Below are positions 58,658 through 64,000 of a stretch of DNA of 64,000 nt, in pieces. Both the position numbers and the translations under genes were made by a program. Numbering within the stretch: position 1 is the first letter of the stretch; each line of letters starts with the position of its first letter. Source of the stretch: Loripinus fragilis (lineage: Eukaryota; Mollusca; Bivalvia; Lucinida; Lucinidae). The notes under the pieces were generated by a model. It did not search any database and had not been told where the DNA came from. It saw nothing but the letters and a program-made list of their open reading frames with translations. The stretch lies in contig OZ026520.1 in assembly GCA_964019695.1 (NCBI GenBank), positions 19,792,130 to 19,856,129 of the forward strand, given 5' to 3'.

Positions 58658-58929
58658 TTAAGAGAAGTTACCGTTTTGAAAAGGGACGCAATTGAAGAGA
58701 AACACTGCTTGATCCAGTAGTTTCCCTTTGATGTTCCTACATTTTACAGCGTTCTGGCTACACCATTGCCAATATTTGGCCTGTAAAATACATGTAAGTC
58801 CCCAGTTGCTTCGGCTGCATCCGTTCTGTTATTGTTGATCTATTGTTGCTCTCTTTGTTTGTGGTGCCCTTTTAAGTTTGTGTAGCTTATTTGAATCTTA
58901 TTTTAGATTGGTTAAATCTTTATAATAAA

Positions 58930-59260
58930 TAGAGGATCTTACATAGGTGCTGATGTTTTACTAAGTTTATCAAAAGAGTTGATGAAAAGAAGAGATAAAA
59001 TGAGAGGCTTGCTGAGCATTCTACCTCTTTTTTGCAACTAGTTTAATAAAATTCAGTAATACATGAGCACGAATGTTAGATTCTACTTATCTTATAGCAA
59101 TAAGATTACATTGAAATCTCATTTCTGGCGTACAAAAGTTATATGTACGCAACCTTGTAATGGGCGTCATAACGCTTCCCGAAAATCTGTTAACCACTAG
59201 TGGTTTATCGATTTTATATCATGGTGTTCTATCACTCCCAGACGCAATGTCATGTGATAA
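58930..59260. mobile_element. Palindromic MITE, same family as 17040
   Basis: Starts atagaggatcttacataggt, with centre gagaggcttgctgagcattc and end ccactagtggtttatcg. More diverged than 56005. Confidence 0.7.
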
Positions 59261-59514
59261 ATGAAAAAAGAATATGTTTCAAAATTATAAAGATAATATC
59301 ATGGGCTCTGGAATATTTTGTTACTATCTTTAGTGCTGCTATCACTCAATTAGCATACTATACTCATTCTAAATGACATCTTTACACTTTATTCGTTTGA
59401 ATTCCTGTTTTGTTAGCATAAATATTGTTGTAAGATTTACACATGGCTATCACTATTTCCTTGCTGATAACGGTTATGCAATTATGTTCCAAATCTCAGA
59501 TCTATTCATGCATC

Positions 59515-59640
59515 CAAAAGTAAGTGAGTATGATCAGGATATACCACAGAACATCTACAGTAACAAAACATCAGCAATACAGTAAAAGCAAAGCAACCAG
59601 CTCCCTCGTCCTCTTCAAGATGATTGCAAAACTAGAAAGG
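59515..59640 (-). mobile_element. Family B retroelement 3' tail
   Basis: aagtaagtgagtatgatcag followed by atatatccac-like ggatataccacagaaca and gattgcaaaactagaaagga, as in the other tails. 5'-truncated. Confidence 0.65.
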
Positions 59641-59714
59641 ACACAAAGGAACTCACAACAAAACAAAGACTGATCAACGTGTTCCTTAATTTGATAAAAA
59701 ATAACATCAAATAT

Positions 59715-60274
59715 ATACTGAGGGAAAAAAGTTTAGCAATATACTTTGGGGATAAACAGTTTGGAAGAAATAGGACTCTAAATCTCAAAGTGTCAAAAAT
59801 ATATATTGACAAACGTTCACAAGTACGATGACATTACCAGATTGACATTTCACTTAGTGTAAAGTCTGATTTTATTCCCTTTAGCCAAAACAGCTTATCT
59901 GGAAAAGTGCGAATAGTTTTCGACTGAAAGTTTCATTATTCTGTCAAGTGTTTAGATCCAAAAGCAAGAAAGTGAAAAACGGTTTAAAACTGAATGTTAT
60001 GTTTACCCTTTGCGTACAGTTTTTAGTTGAAAATCGTATTTTCCCAAATTACCTCCCTTTCAATTGAGTAACGTTTGAAATTTAAATGCTCAGCAGTTCA
60101 AATCCTCACTATAATGTCAGATTTTGTTTCTTTTGACCACTTGGGGTAACCATTAGGTCATCATCAAACATCTGACATGTTTGCGAACCTGCCGATTAAA
60201 AAGATCTAATGCTTCAAAGCTCGCCTATGGGAAACCCCATTATAAATAATTGCTAAACTTATTTCCCTCAGTAT
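59715..60274. mobile_element. 560-bp TIR element
   Basis: Ends atactgagggaaaaaagttt at 59715 and complement of ATACTGAGGGAAATAAGTTT at 60274, continuing in TAGCAAT on both sides. No transposase is present. A truncated relative lies at 26083. Confidence 0.7.
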
Positions 60275-60553
60275 AAATTTATCAACAAAGAATCAACAAC
60301 AACTTTAGAATTTTATATTAAGTTTTTTGGGGTTAGTATATATTGTAATCAAACATTATTCTTATGCCTCATATAAGAAGTTGAGTCAGGTTTTACCTCA
60401 GAATCTAGAGTACAATCAACATGTTCTATGTTGATACTTCATTTGGTCTGCGAGTTGTGTATACTAAACATCTAGCTACCAAACCATTCTGATCATTTCT
60501 CTTATTTTACACTACCCAGTAAGGTTAAGAATGATTAATGTTTATTTTCTTAC

Positions 60554-60688
60554 CTTGCTCTACATGTTCAACAACTGTGACACACTTTCTTGCTGAGAAG
60601 CCACCCATAGAAACGTGATCTTCCGTTCCTGCACTTGTAGTCAAGGAGTCTACCGACGAGGGATGACATAATACCTTATTCTCAGAGA
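60554..60688 (-). CDS. HAL: Histidine ammonia-lyase, internal exon with active-site glutamate region
   Basis: 135 nt, acceptor TGATTTCAG, donor GCAAG|GTAAG. It encodes (V)[19 protein letters not shown] through [12 protein letters not shown]. The stretch [15 protein letters not shown] is one of the best conserved in HAL and contains the glutamate that corresponds to Glu414 of the Pseudomonas enzyme (established knowledge). HAL converts L-histidine to trans-urocanate plus ammonia, the first step of histidine breakdown in the cytosol. The upstream exons, including the Ala-Ser-Gly that forms the MIO cofactor, must lie beyond 64000. Confidence 0.95.
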
Positions 60689-60939
60689 CTGAAATCAAAA
60701 AATAAATACTATAAAATACTATCATTTTTGTATAATGAGATTAAGAATAAACTGAAAAATATGATGCTTCCTCTAATCATCTGTTTTTTAAAAACTCAGA
60801 CTTCGTCTGTTCCAAGTTTTTAGGCGTAGTTTGTTTAATTGTTAATTCTATAATGTATCAGAAAAGTGAAGGCTCTGGAAAAACTGTGAATATGCACATG
60901 AAGATGACAAGTTCTAGTAATAAAGACAACTCAATTCTG

Positions 60940-61005
60940 CAATGGGTTGGTCTGCAGTGTGTTACTGTGGTATTTCCAGATCAAACTCACCTACTTTTTG
61001 AAGTT
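60940..61005 (+). mobile_element. Family B tail terminus
   Basis: The terminal segment (gtctgcagtgtgttactgtg gtatttcc) is present just left of the LTR element. Confidence 0.5.
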
Positions 61006-61027
61006 CTAATATGGTAAAGGAGTTCTA

Positions 61028-61032
61028 CTGGT
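61028..61032. repeat. Target-site duplication CTGGT, left
   Basis: Matches 63118-63122 on the other side of the LTR element. Confidence 0.85.
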
Positions 61033-61184
61033 TGTAATATCTTGAGTCTAATTAGGCATTATGTTTAATACATTTAATACAGTAGAAGTGTAACAGACAA
61101 GTGACGTTGTCTAGCAACCAAAGTAATTAGCCTAACGTCATAAAGACGTTGACTGGTTCCACTGTTATGATACAGGATACTACA
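61033..61184 (-). repeat. 3' LTR (152 bp) of gag-only retrotransposon
   Basis: Begins TGTAATATC and ends GATACTACA on the plus strand, so the minus-strand LTR is TGTAGTATC...GATATTACA (TG...CA). It differs from the other LTR at three of 152 positions by direct comparison. Confidence 0.9.
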
Positions 61185-61197
61185 TTTTCCCGCTTTT
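61185..61197 (-). promoter_or_regulatory. Polypurine tract
   Basis: The minus strand reads a purine-rich run GCGGGAAAA directly before the 3' LTR, the usual primer site for plus-strand DNA synthesis. Confidence 0.6.
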
Positions 61198-61675
61198 ATC
61201 AAAGGACTATTATTCCCATCATATTTGTTAAAATATAGGCCTAAATAATTATTTTGTATAATACTATTAAATAAGTAATCTATTTTGTGATTGACTGTTT
61301 TTGTGCTAATGAATTAGATATGAAAAATAAAGTAATAATATAGTCTAAGTGTAAATCCTTCTCACAGTTCATATCAGTTCAAGAATATCAATAATTTATA
61401 CTTGGAGCAATGTTATGAAATCCCTTTGCTCAATCAGTCTTTTCATTTTGTTGTATGTCAAGTCCCCCTCGTGACTTCAGAATGAAACAACACTTGTTTT
61501 GCTTATTCTTCAGCTCAAGCTTCATTCTCTCTATTTCTCTGCTCATATATGCAATCTGATTTCTGCAGTATTCAATTCTGCAGTTTTTCACATTGTCTCG
61601 CAAAGATGAGTGTTCTTAAGCAGATCTTCTTTTCTTGTCTAGATATAGATCTTCAGACCTTGGCCTTTCTTTAGT

Positions 61676-62725
61676 TTAAACTGATGTTTTATAACCTTCC
61701 ACCGTTGTTTTAGTGGTATCTGCATTCTCAGCATATGATAAGCTCAAGTTGGAAACTGTTTCATCATTTTCTTCTAGCTTGTTAACATTCTTTATTCTGG
61801 TATGTCCACCCCTACTAGATTTAGATCTATATTCCTTGTCAATATAGTCTTTGTTAAAAGATCGCACTACCATGGTTTTCTTAATTATTTTCTTCTTCAG
61901 CTCCAAAAGTGAGTCTGATGATTGTGGCTTATGTAACAAAGTTTCAGTGTATTGCTTTGTCCGGCACACAGCAGCAAAATGGTCAATCTTATGGCATTTG
62001 AAGCACCGCTTGCCATATGCTGGACACTGTCTGCCATTTGGATGCGGTCCTGACAGGCCACAATTTCCACATGGTTGTAATTGGTCCGTTGTATCAGAAT
62101 TTCTCTTTCTTTTCAATATTTTCTTAACTTTGAATATACTGTGTTTGCCAGAATTTTCATTTATCTTCCGAACTTGAAATGCTACATCTTCATATAGCCT
62201 TGCTTCTGTTAAAAATTCTGATAATGTCCAGCATTTCTTGATGCAATTTTGAACTAGATGGTCATTATTGCTCGTTAAAATCAAATGTTCCAGAATTCTC
62301 TCCTCCAAGTTATCACCAAATTCACATTCAAGTACATTTTCTCTTAAACGAGTTGCAAACGTAATCGTCGACTCCCCAGCTTTTGGTGTCATTTTCAGGA
62401 ATAAATATCGAGCATAAAATTTGTTCCTTTGAGGCAAGAAATATATATTCAATTTTATTTTCAGCTTCTCATATTCATTCAGCTTACCATATGGATCAGG
62501 CAAAACTTTCTCTAATCTTGCTATTTCTCTCCCTCCATATATTATCAGAGCATCCTTTTGGTCAAAAGGATCATGTATCTTGAAATATCTAAATTGTCTC
62601 TCTATATCTTCAAGCCATTCTGTCCAGTGTATTCTTCTAGAATGCTTTTGTTCTGCTTCCCGAAAATGTAAAATGTTCAAATCTCTGGATTGGCTAACAA
62701 TCCTTATTCTATCAGCGCTGCTCAT
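61676..62725 (-). CDS. Gag protein of non-autonomous LTR retrotransposon
   Basis: 349 codons from MSSADR to the stop; an ATG 12 codons upstream (62761) is also in frame, but the preceding residues look like untranslated AT-rich leader. The N-terminal two thirds is a helical capsid-like region containing W-x-x-W-L-E-D-I-E-R-Q-F near residue 35 and F-A-T-R-L-R-E-N-V near 130, as in Ty3/gypsy Gag. Two zinc knuckles follow at about residues 225-265: C-x2-C-x5-H-x5-C, then the canonical C-x2-C-x4-H-x4-C (CFKCHKIDHFAAVC). The frame is intact, suggesting recent or continued function of Gag. The product would coat RNA and form particles, relying on another element for reverse transcription and integration. 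Confidence 0.88.
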   Translation of the reverse strand: MSSADRIRIVSQSRDLNILHFREAEQKHSRRIHWTEWLEDIERQFRYFKIHDPFDQKDALIIYGGREIARLEKVLPDPYGKLNEYEKLKIKLNIYFLPQRNKFYARYLFLKMTPKAGESTITFATRLRENVLECEFGDNLEERILEHLILTSNNDHLVQNCIKKCWTLSEFLTEARLYEDVAFQVRKINENSGKHSIFKVKKILKRKRNSDTTDQLQPCGNCGLSGPHPNGRQCPAYGKRCFKCHKIDHFAAVCRTKQYTETLLHKPQSSDSLLELKKKIIKKTMVVRSFNKDYIDKEYRSKSSRGGHTRIKNVNKLEENDETVSNLSLSYAENADTTKTTVEGYKTSV

Positions 62726-62950
62726 TTTCACTTGTATAATAAAAAATATATTGCTGATCAAACCTCTTTTGGTTAGTTTCTGTCTCTAATCTGACATAAC
62801 TACATGTACTTATCTCTCTCTTTTTACTGTTCTGTCTTCTTCATATTCTCTCTCTTTCTTCTTAATTCCTCTGCGTCTGGAACTCTGCCTTTATAAAATC
62901 TATACTTCTAGTATGTCTCAGCCAACATTCTATCACCCCTCTCTTTCCTT

Positions 62951-62965
62951 GTACCTCGTCGCCAA
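62951..62965 (-). promoter_or_regulatory. Primer binding site
   Basis: Directly after the 5' LTR the minus strand reads TTGGCGACGAGGTAC. The TGG start is complementary to a tRNA CCA end. Which tRNA is used cannot be told without a tRNA set. Confidence 0.7.
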
Positions 62966-63117
62966 TGTAATATCTTGAGTCTAATTAGGCATTATGTTTA
63001 ATACATGTAATACAGTAGAAGTGTAACAGACAAGTGACGTTTTCTAGCAACCAAAGTAATTAGCCTAACGTCATAAAGACGTTGACTGGTTCCACTGTTA
63101 TGATACAAGATACTACA
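62966..63117 (-). repeat. 5' LTR (152 bp) of gag-only retrotransposon
   Basis: Partner of 61033-61184, followed by the CTGGT target duplication at 63118-63122. No TATA box can be assigned with certainty in so short an LTR. Confidence 0.9.
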
Positions 63118-63122
63118 CTGGT

Positions 63123-63479
63123 AAGACGTTCATTTCCCTAAATGAGATGTTTATTTTTATTTTTTGTTGAAATAAGGACTTGAAACGCTGTACATATTCA
63201 ACATAGACCTATAGACTAGCCATCCTTGCATTCTGGTTCATATGTTTAAAATGAAAATAAGTTTCCTACTTTCCGTCATAATACTGCTTCTTCGTTTTGA
63301 ATGAGAATTCATTTCGATCATCCACTGTGCGTGCTGTCTTTAGTAGCTAGTATGAAAAGTTGACCAATAAACTAAGGCCTATCACTATCAATTTTATTTA
63401 TTTTGTTCAGTTTATGCCTAATAAAAACAACCAATTTAAAAATCAGTCTACGTTTGTCAGCTGTTTAATGCCTTCTTTT
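63123..63479. other. HAL intron sequence, nothing recognised
   Basis: AT-rich, without exon-like frames on the minus strand. Confidence 0.35.
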
Positions 63480-63790
63480 AATTACCCTGTCTCTTCCAGA
63501 CCCAGAAGTCCCTTTACATATGTTGCGTATTTATGTGGTGACATTTCATTGTCCAAAGGGCATCTTGGGTCAAGGGGGAAAAGCTTCTTTAAATAAACTG
63601 AAAGATATGAATTTCAACTTTCCAATGACAAACCTCATGTTTTTAGCATATCTCGTACGCATGCAAAGAAAGAAGTTAAACTTTTGGATTTAAAGAGCAC
63701 TTCTATCTTAAATATTTCAACACTTTTACTCTTTGAAAATTATCGATGCATTCACTTATAATTTGATCGAAACGGTATCCAGTTTTAAGA
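63480..63790. repeat. Diverged copy of the 23610-24480 long inverted repeat (one arm plus centre)
   Basis: agtccctttacatatgttgc ... tccaaagggcatcttgggtc matches the loop region at 23990-24065. The rest follows the right arm (tttccaatgacaaac, tctcgtacgcatgc, aaagagcactt). Only a short part of the left arm is present. Confidence 0.75.
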
Positions 63791-63842
63791 CAAACATGTG
63801 GGCTGGGAGCAGAAAATGTTTTTTTACGATTTTGTAAGTGCT

Positions 63843-64000
63843 GATCTATGTGTCTTGATCCACATCAAAATTAAGGATGAGGATGGTACTGTGAAACTAG
63901 CTTAAGCCCTCCAGTAATTTATTACTGACCCTTCCAAGGCGATGCTTCTGTTGTGGATCTTTTTGTGTGCTTGTCTTTGCCTTTTGTGATGTCTGTTTAT
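63843..64000 (+). mobile_element. Family A retroelement 3' tail, cut by window edge
   Basis: tctatgtgtcttgatccaca and the aagccctccagtaatttatt block match the other tails. It is diverged, and its end lies outside the window. Confidence 0.7.

Larger units (their letters stand above)
57239..60553 (-). other. HAL intron, 3.3 kb
   Basis: Contains family A and B retroelement tails (57287-57412 plus; 57770-58140 plus; 58738-58900 plus; 59515-59640 minus), a TTAA MITE (58292-58657), a palindromic MITE (58930-59260) and the TIR element 59715-60274. 60275-60553 shows nothing recognisable. Confidence 0.55.
61033..63117 (-). mobile_element. 2,085-bp gag-only LTR retrotransposon
   Basis: Complete element: two 152-bp LTRs, 5-bp target duplication (CTGGT), a primer binding site next to the 5' LTR (TTGGCGACGAGGTAC on the minus strand, 62965 downward), a polypurine tract next to the 3' LTR (AAAAGCGGGAAAA, about 61185-61197) and a single intact Gag frame. 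No protease, reverse transcriptase, RNase H or integrase sequence was found in the remaining 490 bp. The Gag zinc knuckles and the PBS style suggest descent from a Ty3/gypsy element (inference). It lies in the HAL intron upstream of exon 60554-60688, in gene orientation. Confidence 0.9.

Noticed and set aside
61851..62177. 108-codon plus-strand frame
   Set aside because: Antisense shadow of the Gag frame.

Overview
The window is animal nuclear DNA, AT-rich, with small exons separated by kilobase introns. It is packed with mobile elements. The two intron-rich genes, the tRNA-headed SINEs, the many foldback (palindromic) miniature transposons and the abundant reverse-transcriptase remnants look most like a bivalve mollusc genome. 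That assignment is inference from repeat style and protein flavour, not a database match.

Only two host genes are supported, both on the minus strand and head-to-tail. (1) A solute carrier of the SLC22 (organic cation/carnitine transporter) family runs from its start at about 44.7 kb down to its stop at 18.2 kb. I can place seven coding exons (44.4-44.7, 42.7-43.1, 33.3-33.5, 30.4-30.5, 27.5, 24.9-25.0 and 18.2-18.3 kb) with consistent splice sites and phases. The exon that should encode the segment around transmembrane helix 11 was not found in the 18.3-24.9 kb interval. (2) The 3' third of a histidine ammonia-lyase gene (HAL) occupies 52.7-60.7 kb in four exons that splice in phase. Its upstream exons, including the MIO active-site loop, lie beyond the right edge.

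Everything else is repeats. 0-18 kb is a gene-free mosaic: terminal-inverted-repeat elements, two reverse-transcriptase (Penelope-like type, family A) copies, a SINE with a 14-bp target duplication, a tandem array of about 165-bp units, and foldbacks. 18-45 kb is the SLC22 gene, whose introns hold a LINE flanked by exact 237-bp direct repeats, an approximately 870-bp long inverted repeat, a (TA)n tract, a 90-bp tandem repeat, a 1.8-kb TIR element with CCGG-rich subterminal arrays ending 17 bp from a splice donor, and a 1.09-kb tandem duplication. 45-52 kb is intergenic, with a second reverse-transcriptase family (B) and a 366-bp TTAA-flanked miniature element. 52-64 kb is the HAL locus; its introns contain a second 366-bp TTAA element, four-copy palindromic MITEs and a complete 2,085-bp gag-only LTR retrotransposon.

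The most noteworthy items are the intact gag-only LTR element (152-bp LTRs, 5-bp target duplication, primer binding site, polypurine tract, double zinc-knuckle Gag, no pol); the LINE with a 237-bp target duplication nested inside a TA-flanked TIR element; the long hairpin-forming repeat; the missing SLC22 exon together with a duplicated C-terminal motif behind the stop; and the nuclear-localisation-like C-terminus of HAL.
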